Under the pieces are notes generated by a model. It did no database searches. It was not told the DNA's origin and was given only the letters and a program-made list of their open reading frames with translations. This document shows, one piece after another, positions 20,275 to 30,248 of a stretch of 64,000 nt of DNA (position 1 is its first letter; every line of letters starts with the position of its first letter). The stretch is taken from positions 477,663-541,662 of the forward strand of contig FXAI01000001.1 in assembly GCA_900177435.1 (NCBI GenBank). Reading direction: 5' to 3'. The DNA comes from Alteromonadaceae bacterium Bs31. GTDB taxonomy: Bacteria; Pseudomonadota; Gammaproteobacteria; Pseudomonadales; Cellvibrionaceae. The position numbers were made by a program, and so were the translations under genes.

Positions 20275-21582
<1,308 letters not shown>

Positions 21583-21603
21583 ACTTATAAACTGAGTATT
21601 GAA

Positions 21604-21629
21604 AAACCGGCGAAAGCCGGTTTTTTTTG
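21604..21629 (+). terminator. Rho-independent terminator after eno
   Basis: AACCGGC-GAAA-GCCGGTT stem with a GNRA-type tetraloop, followed by an eight-T run, 20 bases past the eno stop. Confidence 0.93.
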
Positions 21630-21792
21630 GCTGCACGAAATCATCTAGAGACCATAGATAAACTGATAGACCTCTTGGAATACTGTTGATTAAAGCAGTT
21701 GTTCGCAAGCGGCTACTCGGCTATTGTTGAAGCAATCAACAATAAATAGGGGGTGCTTTACTATGGAAACTATTCTCAATTAGGTACTGTCT

Positions 21793-22272
21793 GTGGAAGC
21801 ATTCCTGCTTCTGTTTGTGCTGGTACTGCTAAAAAACAGTATTAAATTTGTTCCGCAAAACCGAGCCTATGTGATAGAGCGCTTCGGCAAATACAATCGC
21901 ACCTTAGAGGCGGGCATGAATTTCATACTGCCCTTTGTGGATTCTGTAGCTCATAACCGTTCGCTAAAAGAACAAGCGCAAGATGTTCCCAGCCAGGGGG
22001 CAATAACCAAAGATAATATTTCACTAACGGTTGATGGCGTCCTCTACTTTCGCGTTGTGGACCCCTATAAGGCGTCTTATGGTGTGGAGGACTACAGTTT
22101 TGCGGTGGTGCAACTGGCTCAGACCACCATGCGTTCCGAGATCGGCAAGATGGAACTGGATAAAACCTTCGAAGAGCGTGATCAGCTAAATGCCAATATT
22201 GTAAATTCCATTAACGAAGCAGCAGAGCCCTGGGGTGTAGTGGTATTGCGCTATAGCGTGCCCTTTGGGTAG
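21793..22272 (+). pseudogene. Truncated slipin/paraslipin (SPFH/Band 7) gene
   Basis: The 159 residues start at a GTG and carry an N-terminal membrane segment (LLLFVLVLLKN), then a textbook SPFH start (FVPQNRAYVIERFGKYNRTLEAGMNFILPFVD), and continue well up to WGVVVLRY. There the family normally continues with the rest of the SPFH domain and a coiled coil, about 300 residues in total. Here the frame ends after four unrelated residues. The second half of the gene is missing from the window, so this is probably a remnant cut by a deletion or insertion. The A/T-rich foreign-looking DNA starts right at the breakpoint. A functional short form is possible but less likely. Confidence 0.8.
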
Positions 22273-22409
22273 AATCAACTGATATTGGCCCGCTTAAAGC
22301 GCCAGTGATGCAATTAGATTATTAACGAAAACAAGGCTTTCCTTAGGCTGAAACGATTAATCAAACAACATAAATATATGGGAAAGTAGCAATTATCAAG
22401 GAGCAGTAA

Positions 22410-24344
22410 ATGATAAAAGAAAGAGCGATTAAAAAATTTGTCAACGATGTTTTAGCAAAAAATCTCGATAATCTCTTATCTGAATATAATTACCAGTACG
22501 TAAAGGGGAAGAGCTGCTTTAAAAGAAAGGTAGGTGTTTTTGAAAATATAATTAAGTTGTCAGCAAGCAGGCATTCTGTCGCCTATGACGAAGACAATGA
22601 GGCCTTCATCATAGCCTTCGAAATTACCCCATATATCAGTTCATCATCGTTTGAAAAATGGTTTGTAAGTAAAACAGACAAAAAAGCAAATTTCCGGCAT
22701 GAAGCGGATACTATTAGTGGCAATATGCTGGTCAAGACTGATGTGTTTTCAGAAACTGATTTTTATATACCAAGTATTTCTGATAATTTTAAGCAGATGG
22801 TAACGGACTCTTTATCTGGCAACGAATGCACTCAAAGTATGTCAATAGAGGAAATTATAGAAACCCTACCATCTATAGTTGACAAGCTAAGTAAATCTTC
22901 CGATGAAATAGTTTTATACAATAATTACCAACAATCAAAAGGTGGCTCAATAAACTATCTGCGACTACTTGCTTATAAAAAACATTTTGATGTGATTAGC
23001 AAGCCATACTTAAGTATCTATGAAAAAAGCGAGGCAGCGGTGAGAGAGCTAGCTGACTCCAATAGTTCTAGAGCAGCATCAGGCCTCCGAGGATTAGCGG
23101 TTCTTACTCATGAGTTAAAGGTGGTTGCTAATATCGAATGCCAAAGTCGTTATAGACTTGATATCGAACAATCCGAAAGCATGGGAGAAAGGCTTAGGTT
23201 TTGTGAAGGATTGTCTTACGCTGAGTCACTTAGATTTAACACGCTTATGGTTGAGTTGGACGCCTGCGCATTGAATGATAATGGAGATTTTGTCGTTGTT
23301 TTTAATGGAAATCAGCTTAGAAAGTACGCGCAATGTGGAGAGTTGGTTTTTACGGGTTGTATTGAAAAGTTGCCATTTTTAAGCAGTATACGCGCTGATA
23401 GCCTAAATGAGGCTGGCGATTTTCTAATAAATAACTATCTAATTAATTCGGACAATAAATTGACTGAATTAAAGCACGATTTCGATTATAAGGCTCATAA
23501 AAAGAAATCGCCAGAATCAAAGCTTTTTACCGATTTTGCTTACGATGAGAAATCATCGACACTGTTCGCCTTGTATTCTCCAACAAAAGAAATAACCTTG
23601 CTAACAGAGTACGCCCTTAGCGGGGATATTATAAAAACTCGCGAATACAAAGGGATAGGCTTAAAAATTAACTGTGCCCATAGGCAGCTAGTTTTTTGTG
23701 GTTCTGGTGACGGCGTGAGAATTGTGGATTATGATGGAAATCAGCTGAGCAGCGTTAAAACAAGTAAATCTAATTACCGTACCACGTTGGCCAGAAATGG
23801 CTCAAAGATAGTATTCCACTTTTATGGAACAAAATCTCAAGTTTATGATTTTGAGTCGGGCAAGCAAAGCACTATATGGGCACACCCAACGTACTTGAAG
23901 AATTACAGAGAGAATCTTTACGGCGATATTCACTGGAACTTCGGTCTAAGAGTGGCGAAGTTCAGCCCGGACAATAAGCATATCATCGGCGGCGCTGAAC
24001 ACGGAAAATATGTGTGTTGGGAAGCCGAAACGCTAAAGCGTATCGAATTAATCCCTAGCAGTGAGTCGATGAGATACATCCCCAAATATTCAAGTTCTCG
24101 CGAAATTGAATTTGAGGGGGTCCGCTTATATGTGAATCGAGGGTTTGATATATTGGATATATCCTTTATTGATAACGGCGATTATGTCATCACACATCAT
24201 GACAATGCACAGCTTATATGGGATAAGAATCAAAATAATATTGGATGTGCTCAAAGGTTTAGCAAAAATTTATTTTCTCAATCAAAGTTTCTGCTTATAC
24301 AGGAAGATAACCAGATTATTCTTATGGAAAGGGTATTTCGCTAA
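22410..24344 (+). CDS. Large protein of unknown function with beta-propeller-like C-terminal half
   Basis: An AAGGAG lies just upstream of the ATG. The 644-residue product has no signal peptide or membrane helix. The first ~200 residues are mixed and mainly polar. The remainder has repeated short beta units of the kind LNDNGDFVVVFNGNQLRKY, NCAHRQLVFCGSGDGVRIVDYDG, KFSPDNKHIIGGAEHGKYVCWEAETL and SFIDNGDYVITHHDNAQLIWD, resembling WD40/PQQ-like propeller blades. I do not recognise the family. The gene is visibly richer in A and T than its core neighbours and sits at the breakpoint of a truncated gene, both signs of horizontal acquisition. Confidence 0.75.
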   Translation: MIKERAIKKFVNDVLAKNLDNLLSEYNYQYVKGKSCFKRKVGVFENIIKLSASRHSVAYDEDNEAFIIAFEITPYISSSSFEKWFVSKTDKKANFRHEADTISGNMLVKTDVFSETDFYIPSISDNFKQMVTDSLSGNECTQSMSIEEIIETLPSIVDKLSKSSDEIVLYNNYQQSKGGSINYLRLLAYKKHFDVISKPYLSIYEKSEAAVRELADSNSSRAASGLRGLAVLTHELKVVANIECQSRYRLDIEQSESMGERLRFCEGLSYAESLRFNTLMVELDACALNDNGDFVVVFNGNQLRKYAQCGELVFTGCIEKLPFLSSIRADSLNEAGDFLINNYLINSDNKLTELKHDFDYKAHKKKSPESKLFTDFAYDEKSSTLFALYSPTKEITLLTEYALSGDIIKTREYKGIGLKINCAHRQLVFCGSGDGVRIVDYDGNQLSSVKTSKSNYRTTLARNGSKIVFHFYGTKSQVYDFESGKQSTIWAHPTYLKNYRENLYGDIHWNFGLRVAKFSPDNKHIIGGAEHGKYVCWEAETLKRIELIPSSESMRYIPKYSSSREIEFEGVRLYVNRGFDILDISFIDNGDYVITHHDNAQLIWDKNQNNIGCAQRFSKNLFSQSKFLLIQEDNQIILMERVFR

Positions 24345-24451
24345 ATTTGGGATGACTAGCTTATATGTTTCTAAGCGAAATATGTGGCCGTACCCGTTTT
24401 TGTCCCAAACAGAGCTGAGGCTTTATTTGATTCTGAGGTCGAGGAATAATA

Positions 24452-24767
24452 TTGAATAGAACCGTACTAATATTGTTGTCCTTACTTTTGGTCTCTGCTT
24501 GTACTCAGATAAACGACGCTGATACTGGAAAAGAATAGTTCTCGGGTGTCATGTATACCCTGGCTATTCTACGATAGGTGTCAGATCCTGCTAATTACTA
24601 TGAAGTTAACATTTTGGATAACTCCGGCGAGGCAGAATACCACCTACCAAAAAAACGTATACTTGGGCTGGGCAATTGATAGTAGTATTGGAACGATGAG
24701 CGTTGGAGCCTTTGCTCAGAGTAAGTTTGTGCCGGTATTAGACATCATCAAAAAGTCTTATAACTGA
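24452..24767 (+). pseudogene. Decayed small lipoprotein gene
   Basis: A TTG-initiated frame reads a short lipoprotein signal (LLSLLLVSACTQ) but stops after 28 residues. Protein-like sequence then continues in shifting frames (VNILDNSGEAEYHLPKKRIL, then GWAIDSSIGTMSVGAFAQSK). The pattern fits one former gene with frameshifts. The family is not recognised. It lies in the same A/T-rich insert as the propeller-like gene. Confidence 0.45.
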
Positions 24768-24825
24768 TAGGCCTCGTAGAGAGGTAGGGCTATAGGAAAT
24801 AGAGACTTAATTTTTCATTTTCATG

Positions 24826-24894
24826 AAAAAACCTGATTCCCCTGGTTTTATTGAAATCTCTCAATTCCAATTTACTAGTTGAATCAGGTTTTTT
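24826..24894. terminator. Hairpin with T-run, possible bidirectional terminator
   Basis: The arm 24826-24839 is the exact complement of 24881-24894 (14 bp, A-run on one side and T-run on the other). The 41-base loop is much longer than usual for a terminator, so it might instead be an end structure of a former mobile segment. Confidence 0.5.
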
Positions 24895-25009
24895 TATTCA
24901 GCTGCCAAAATTTGTAGGGTATTAATGTAGGTGCGCTGTTTTTTTTGAGCTGGCAAGATAAGCAGCTACCTCAAAAAATATCGTAGCTCCCCAGCTGTAA
25001 TAATGTATA

Positions 25010-25420
25010 TTATGCACTTGGTGGCCCGAAGCGATTTACACCTTCGTCGCCCGCAAGGCAGCCGTTTTCGACAAACGCCCATATTGGGCCGATAATGGGA
25101 ATAATGGATATTAGTACCCACCAGCCGGATTTGTCTCTGTCGTGCCAGCGTTTTACCTGTATTGCCAGGGAAATCCAAAGTGCTGGAATGTATATTATCA
25201 ATGTAAGGATAGATAATACAGATTCGCTAACACCGATTAATACAAGTAATACAATCAAAACAATTAATGCTGCAATCAGCCCCAAAAATGAAAGCCAGTA
25301 GGTCTTCCTGGGAATTCTACCGCTAAAAGAAAAGAGAATCTCCTTCATGCTTAGGTTTGCCACTTCATAACTTCCGTCGTCAACATTCGACTCTGGAGCT
25401 TTATAAATATTTTCTGCCAT
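25010..25420 (-). CDS. DUF805 family membrane protein
   Basis: The 136-residue product matches DUF805: the opening FSFSGRIPRKTYWLSFLGL, two to three hydrophobic helices, then KRWHDRDKSGWWVLISIIPIIGPIWAFVENGCLAGDEGVNRFGP with the conserved HDRDKSGWW, Gly-Cys and RFGP elements. Such proteins sit in the inner membrane; their role is unknown. It has an N-terminal polar extension (MAENIYKAPESNVDD) often seen in this group. It is an isolated minus-strand gene inside an otherwise decayed region. Confidence 0.9.
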   Translation of the reverse strand: MAENIYKAPESNVDDGSYEVANLSMKEILFSFSGRIPRKTYWLSFLGLIAALIVLIVLLVLIGVSESVLSILTLIIYIPALWISLAIQVKRWHDRDKSGWWVLISIIPIIGPIWAFVENGCLAGDEGVNRFGPPSA

Positions 25421-26541
25421 TGAACCAACCTCTCTGTACTGTAAATTAAACTGGGTTTTATATTCGTATTGCCGCTCTAATCGCTACCTTCCTTTGCTAT
25501 AGTCTCGCACAGTAATACTGATTCTGCCCATGCATCCAACATTAGCTTGAGCTACAAAGAAACCGCATAAATGCTGGCATCTAGCTTTATTACTTTCTAT
25601 CGTTATTAAAGCTCTGAGGTAGTTAAGCTATTTCTTTCCGGGTTTTCGAGTTCAGCTTGGCCTTCTTTTGCGACATAGCTATAAATATAGCGTCACAATG
25701 TCCTATTTCCCATATTTATTTTTGAGTGAAATCAGAAAGTATTTGATCTGCCATGGAGGTAGTGGCGCGAAAAACCTCTTTGTCTGGTGCTCTTGAATGC
25801 GCTTGGGAGTGGTCTGTTTCAATCGGCAAGCTTATGGTATTCCAGCCCTTACGCGCTGGAAAGATACGTTCGGCAAAGAATTGGCCGCGGAAATCGCTCG
25901 ATTTCGGTTATGTTTGAAAAGCTAGGCTGCGATAGTACTTGTTTTGATTTATAGTCCACCGGATATGAAAATGTAGCTCGTAATGATCAATATTTTTACG
26001 TGGGGTTCGACAATAGTCGCTATGTTGTTGACTATTTTGAACGAGGAAGTGTCTAGTTACGAGGTACTTAATGACATAGCGTCATTATTTGAATTTCCGG
26101 TGAGTAAGCTTACGTGTTGTTAAAAATGGGGGGGCTCTTGAGCTTGATGTTCTCCCGATGGGGTAGTTGTGCATACGGAAGATACGGTAAGAGCCTGCTA
26201 AAAGGTCTTTATAGTTTGGTGAAAACGGGTGAGGTGTCGCTCTTGGTTATACCGCAATGAGAGGGTCAGATAAGACTTGGGAACGCCGGTAAGTGCTTGC
26301 TTCTAATACCGCACACCTTCAAGGCTAGCTGTCATATCTTTCCCAAATCGATACCAAACAAACAGGATAAAGCGAGAAACTAAGCCCCCTGTAAATTTGG
26401 TAGTAGCATTCAATACCAACAGTTGACTATAGGTATACCCTTATTTTGTTAGCTTCACTCCCTTTACATTTGGCTGCAAGCAAGCAAAGATGGGGTCTAT
26501 GCACATTGCCGAAATGTAAAAAAGGGGAGTGATAGTTTTTC
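25421..26541. other. Long gene-poor stretch with decayed sequence
   Basis: This 1.1-kb stretch holds no intact gene that I can support. Protein-like remnants are present (see 25910-26123), and short open frames such as 25755-25910 have no family support. It looks like a worn-down part of an accessory region between the DUF805 gene and the ketosynthase cassette. It must also hold the cassette promoter, not located. Confidence 0.6.
25910..26123 (+). pseudogene. Gene remnant with internal stop and frameshift
   Basis: Reading from an ATG gives MFEKLGCDSTCFDL, a stop codon, then STGYENVARNDQYFYVGFDN and SRYVVDYFERGSV. A shift of frame continues SYEVLNDIASLFEFPVSKLT. The amino-acid composition is typical of a real globular protein, so a broken gene is likely. 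I do not recognise the family; small immunity-type proteins can look like this, but that is a guess. Confidence 0.4.
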
Positions 26542-27099
26542 ATGGATACCAACACTTTATTAATACAGCTTTTACTTTACGTATTTCTTCCGCTTTGGGG
26601 GATTGCTGGCTTTGTCGACTGGTGTTGCCATCGGGCAACGAAGATCGAGAGCACGTCCGGCCTGCTTGAATCGTTTATGCATTCTATTATGGGGCTTCAA
26701 ATTGCAGTACCTATTCTGCTGTGCTTGTTTTTTGAAATTAATGTTTTAATTTTGTTGATATGCCTTGCTGTGCTCGTTCTTCATGAGCTTGTTGCGCATT
26801 TGGATGTGCATTACGCTGCACCCAAGCGCAAAATATCCATATGGGAAATGCACGCCCATAATTATTTGTCCACACTTCCCTTATACATGTTATCTATCAT
26901 CGTTGTAATGAATTGGCCAACGGCCTTAAAGCTGGTGTCCTTTCGATGGGGCGGAGAAATGCATTTTACACGTTTGGCTGAGGCCCATGGAGGTAGTCAT
27001 TATTTGTTTGCTTACCTTACATTTATGGCTGTTTTGTGCGTTTTTCCTTATTTTGAGGAATTTGTTCGTTGCGCGCTAGTTCGCTTTAGAAGGACCTGA
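26542..27099 (+). CDS. His-rich polytopic membrane protein, putative hydroxylase/desaturase-like
   Basis: GGGGAG precedes the ATG at good distance. The 185-residue protein has about four membrane segments. Conserved-looking acid/His clusters lie at the membrane borders: D26-x3-H30, E43-x3-H47, H81-E-x3-H86-x3-H90, and H104-x-H106. Such clusters recall the His boxes of membrane diiron hydroxylases and desaturases, but the exact spacing does not match a family I can name, so the enzymatic call is inference. It is the first gene of a four-gene cassette; its stop is 2 bases before the ketosynthase start. Confidence 0.7.
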   Translation: MDTNTLLIQLLLYVFLPLWGIAGFVDWCCHRATKIESTSGLLESFMHSIMGLQIAVPILLCLFFEINVLILLICLAVLVLHELVAHLDVHYAAPKRKISIWEMHAHNYLSTLPLYMLSIIVVMNWPTALKLVSFRWGGEMHFTRLAEAHGGSHYLFAYLTFMAVLCVFPYFEEFVRCALVRFRRT

Positions 27100-27101
27100 G
27101 T

Positions 27102-28217
27102 ATGAATGTGTATATCACCAGTACCGGCAGTCATCTACCTGGGCCGCCAATAGCTAATGATGAAATCGAAAATGTGCTGGGGCTGGTGCATAAAAAACCA
27201 AGTCGCCTGAAGAAAAAAATTCTAGAATCCAATGGTATTGTTACGCGACATTACGCCATAAACCAACAGCACGAGACCACCATAAGCAATAGTGAAATGG
27301 CTGCCCTTGCGGGCCAAAACTGTTTGGATGGTGCCGGGCTGCCAAAAAGCAGAATCAGCATGCTAAGTTGCGCCACTAGTCAGGGCGATTTGGTTTTGCC
27401 GGGTTTTGGCAGCATGGTACAAGCTGAGATGCAGATTCCCGATGTAGAGCTTCACAGTGCTCACGGCATTTGCTCTTGTAGCTTAATGGCTCTAAAAGCC
27501 GCTTATACCAATTTATTGGCAGGGGAACACGACAACGCCTTGGTTGTCGCCAGTGAATTATGCTCCCGCCTGTTTAAGTCGAGCCGCTATGAAGTTGTTA
27601 ATAGCGATAAGCCCATTGACTTTAATGCGGAATTTCTGCGTTGGATGTTGTCCGACGGCGCGGGGGCCTGTTTACTGCAAACCAAACCGACAGCGAAGTC
27701 TTTTCGTATTGACTGGATACGCAGCTACTCTCATGCAGATGCTTTCCCTGTGTGTATGAGCGTTGGTGCTCCTTCGGATAGTAATGACCAGCGAAGTTGG
27801 CAGGATTTCGCTAGCTATGCCGAAGCAGAGGCTGCGGGTGCACTGTTAATTCGGCAGGATGTAAGATTGCTGGATAACATTGTTAAGCTTGGGGTCGACG
27901 GGTTTTTACGCCTTATTGATGAAGGCAGAGTTAAACCAGCAGACATTGACCATGTGCTTTGCCATTACTCCTCGGACTACTTTCGCAGTAGAATCTTCGA
28001 TATGTTAACGGTGGCGGGAGTGGCCATACCTCAGCAGCGCTGGTACACAAATTTATATACGCGCGGTAATACCGGCTGTGCGGCTCTGTTTATTATGTTG
28101 GATGAATTCAGTAAAACACAAAAATATAAAAACGGAGACCAAATAATGTGTATGGTGCCCGAAAGTGGCAGGTTTAATACCGCCTATATGAAACTAACAG
28201 TGGTGGAGAAAACATAA
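27102..28217 (+). CDS. Beta-ketoacyl-ACP synthase III-like ketosynthase (StlD/DarB-related)
   Basis: The 371-residue protein has the thiolase fold of FabH-like enzymes. The candidate catalytic triad is Cys124 (in HGICSCSLMAL), His288 (in DHVLCHYSSDYF) and Asn323 (in YTRGNTGCAAL), aligning with Cys-His-Asn of FabH. The HYSS-x-YFR context resembles StlD/DarB ketosynthases that form dialkylresorcinol precursors more than housekeeping FabH. The middle contains MLSDGAGACLL, a normal feature of the family. It sits in a tight operon with a His-rich membrane protein and a haem-oxygenase-fold protein, so a specialised lipid or polyketide-like product is likely. Substrate unknown. Confidence 0.85.
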   Translation: MNVYITSTGSHLPGPPIANDEIENVLGLVHKKPSRLKKKILESNGIVTRHYAINQQHETTISNSEMAALAGQNCLDGAGLPKSRISMLSCATSQGDLVLPGFGSMVQAEMQIPDVELHSAHGICSCSLMALKAAYTNLLAGEHDNALVVASELCSRLFKSSRYEVVNSDKPIDFNAEFLRWMLSDGAGACLLQTKPTAKSFRIDWIRSYSHADAFPVCMSVGAPSDSNDQRSWQDFASYAEAEAAGALLIRQDVRLLDNIVKLGVDGFLRLIDEGRVKPADIDHVLCHYSSDYFRSRIFDMLTVAGVAIPQQRWYTNLYTRGNTGCAALFIMLDEFSKTQKYKNGDQIMCMVPESGRFNTAYMKLTVVEKT

Positions 28218-28900
28218 TGGAAGAGAAGCTTGTGCACCCGCAAGCGCAGCAATGCTTGCAGCAGCTGATGCGGGTCTGGTTTGACTTCGAGAGACGCCTG
28301 AATCGTGTGCCCATTATCAATCGCCTGGAAACGGGTCATTTTACTGTCGAAGACTATCGTGAGCTTCTCTTGAATTTGCGCCAACAAGTTATCGAAGGTT
28401 CGCGCTGGATCAGTCGTGGTGCCTCAAGTTTTGATCGCCACTTCTCAGACGTTCGTTCAATTGTTATCGCTCACGCCACGGAAGAGCACAAAGACTACAC
28501 TATTTTAGAGAACGATTTTGTTGCCGCTGGAGGAGACATTAAAGAAATTATTCAGCGGGAGAGAAATTTGGGCTCCGAAGCCCTACATGCTTTTTTAATG
28601 TATAAAGCGACTCAAGCGAATCCCATTAGCCTTATTGGTGCAATGTGGATTATTGAAGGGCTGGGGCAAAAAATGGCGGTGAACTGGGCGGATAGAATTG
28701 AGCAGCTCACTAAGCCCTACAATAATCACTTAAACTTTTTACGCTATCATGGTGAGAATGATGATAGTCATATGGCTAAACTCTATAAGCTTCTGGATAG
28801 AGTATGCCAAAGTGAAAAGGATACTCGTGTAATAGTAAAAACTGCGCGAGTAGTAGCCAGGCTTTATGCTATGCAATTGGACGAAATTGATGAACAATAA
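28217..28900 (+). CDS. Haem-oxygenase-fold protein, putative diiron oxidase (iron-containing redox enzyme family)
   Basis: The 227-residue all-helical protein starts on the last base of the ketosynthase stop codon (TAATG), so the two are translationally coupled. Candidate metal ligands are in helix motifs H86-x-x-E89-E90-H91-x-D93, E147 (WIIEGLGQK) and H178-x-E180-x-D182-x2-H185 (RYHGENDDSHM). The last two patterns are characteristic of TenA/PqqC-like iron-containing enzymes (HDOs such as UndA and CADD). In UndA the first motif is E-x-x-H; here it is different (E90-x-x-D93), so reactivity could differ. It may oxidise or decarboxylate a product of the ketosynthase (inference). Confidence 0.75.
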   Translation: MEEKLVHPQAQQCLQQLMRVWFDFERRLNRVPIINRLETGHFTVEDYRELLLNLRQQVIEGSRWISRGASSFDRHFSDVRSIVIAHATEEHKDYTILENDFVAAGGDIKEIIQRERNLGSEALHAFLMYKATQANPISLIGAMWIIEGLGQKMAVNWADRIEQLTKPYNNHLNFLRYHGENDDSHMAKLYKLLDRVCQSEKDTRVIVKTARVVARLYAMQLDEIDEQ

Positions 28901-29741
28901 GCAGCGTAGTGCGTATTTGCAGGCACTGCAATTCGACAATACCTTTCCAATTGAAAAGGAGGCTGTCGACTTGTGGCTTTGCGACCTGGATAACCCATTC
29001 CGTTGGGCTGTAAGGCCGTTTTTACAAGTTATTTTTGCTGTGTTGCTTCATCTAACCTGGTTTTTTAAACGATTGCCGCTTCCTCAATTTAGCGCACATA
29101 AGCTATTGCAAGTTTTAATATGTTGGTTTTGCAAACACTTTGTGAGTTACGAAGCAAACATGTTAATACTGCGTCACTACGCCACCGAATCGAATCTGCT
29201 TAATTTTCTCGCACTTAATTCTGGCAAGGCCCCACCCGCGCTGTTACGCCTATACCCGAAAACAATTGCTGATATGCGTGAGGACAGCTTCGTTAAGCAC
29301 GACCAGGAACTGTTTCGGGTGTTTAAGGAGCTCGGTTACTGGCATGCGCCAGAGCAGCCCATAAGCGCTAAAGAGCTAAATTGGTCTGCCTGGAAAAAAA
29401 TTGATATGGCTGAGTTCGACGTAAAAAAACGACCAACGCAGTTAATGGATTTTGAAAGTGCTCACGCTCTGTTTATGTGTTTGTTCTGTTTATTGTTAAC
29501 CCGCGAAGAGTATCGCGATGCAATTAATGGTTTTAACCTGGATCAGTCCATCGCCCTTAGGCTTGGTGAAATTTTAGACCAACCCTCCTACGCAGAGATG
29601 GCATACAACAAGTACCCTCTTTACCTCGTAGGCCCCTGGAATCTCAGTCAGCGCTTTCTGATGCACGGTTTTTTTACCGAATATTTGTATGCAGCACTTG
29701 AAGAGCAACGACAAAAGCGCCCTCTAGATGGAGAGGGCTGA
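28890..29741 (+). CDS. Unknown protein with two hydrophobic segments, last gene of ketosynthase cassette
   Basis: The ATG at 28890 overlaps the end of the preceding gene by 11 bases and gives 283 residues; an ATG at 28866 is also open. Two hydrophobic stretches lie near the N-terminus (WAVRPFLQVIFAVLLHLTWFF and LLQVLICWFCKHFV), and the rest is soluble and helix-rich, with charged or aromatic motifs such as SYEANMLILRHYATESNLLNF, ADMREDSFVKHDQELF and AYNKYPLYLVGPWNLSQRF. I do not recognise a family. Tight overlap with the diiron-like gene says it works in the same pathway, perhaps as a membrane-anchored partner or enzyme. A strong terminator follows. Confidence 0.7.
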   Translation: MNNKQRSAYLQALQFDNTFPIEKEAVDLWLCDLDNPFRWAVRPFLQVIFAVLLHLTWFFKRLPLPQFSAHKLLQVLICWFCKHFVSYEANMLILRHYATESNLLNFLALNSGKAPPALLRLYPKTIADMREDSFVKHDQELFRVFKELGYWHAPEQPISAKELNWSAWKKIDMAEFDVKKRPTQLMDFESAHALFMCLFCLLLTREEYRDAINGFNLDQSIALRLGEILDQPSYAEMAYNKYPLYLVGPWNLSQRFLMHGFFTEYLYAALEEQRQKRPLDGEG

Positions 29742-29768
29742 GAAAAAAGTGGCCTTGGTCAAGTGATG

Positions 29769-29792
29769 AAAAGCCGGTGAAAACCGGCTTTT
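29769..29792. terminator. Bidirectional rho-independent terminator
   Basis: AAAAGCCGGT-GAAA-ACCGGCTTTT, a 10-bp perfect stem with tetraloop, closes both the ketosynthase cassette and the convergent small gene. Confidence 0.92.
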
Positions 29793-29803
29793 AGACATTT
29801 TAA

Positions 29804-30115
29804 TTATGCGAGTTGGGCGGGTTTAAGGTACCAGCGCGCGATCATTTCTGGTTGCGTTGAGAAGTACATCCGCTTGATGAAGTAGTTTCCGTTGCCGATA
29901 AGCGCAGCGGAAAAGTCTTCTGCTGCAGCTTTCAAGGTTGCACCCAGGTCTTTTACTCCCAGTCGCTTCATTGAGGCCAGTACGCGAGCAAAGTGGTGAG
30001 ACTCCACTTCGTTTGCGATTTTTTTTGTTCCGCTGGCCTTCAGGGTAACTTCAAAAATGCCTTGGCGTTCACGCGCCAGCCTTAGTTCAGGGCTATCGAA
30101 CCAGATGTTTTTCAT
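29804..30115 (-). CDS. Hypothetical small cytoplasmic protein
   Basis: The ATG at 30115 has a strong GGAGG eight bases upstream and yields 103 residues; the frame upstream of it is not needed. It has no signal peptide. The sequence is mixed helix and strand (MKNIWFDSPELRLARERQGIFEVTLKASG, VLASMKRLGVKDLGATLKAAAEDFSAAL) with a basic C-terminus (FIKRMYFSTQPEMIARWYLKPAQ). I do not recognise the family. It is a single-gene unit with its own terminator. The 440 bases upstream hold a 14-bp tandem repeat array. Confidence 0.7.
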   Translation of the reverse strand: MKNIWFDSPELRLARERQGIFEVTLKASGTKKIANEVESHHFARVLASMKRLGVKDLGATLKAAAEDFSAALIGNGNYFIKRMYFSTQPEMIARWYLKPAQLA

Positions 30116-30248
30116 TGTGGAATCCTCCGTAACCTTTACTTTCAAACTAATGTTACCTTTGGAGGGGGCACAGCAATTGACCGTGGGCGCCTAGTACTTG
30201 TCTCTGTATCCCTGCGATTAGCTGCGCTTTCGGGGCACTCTTAGTCTC

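Noticed and set aside
24546-24767. 73-residue plus-strand frame as an independent gene
   Set aside because: It has no start context, and better protein-like sequence appears in another frame upstream, so a decayed lipoprotein gene explains it more simply.
24826-24894. Integron attC site
   Set aside because: The 14-bp arms with A and T tracts lack the conserved R boxes of attC sites, and no integrase is near.
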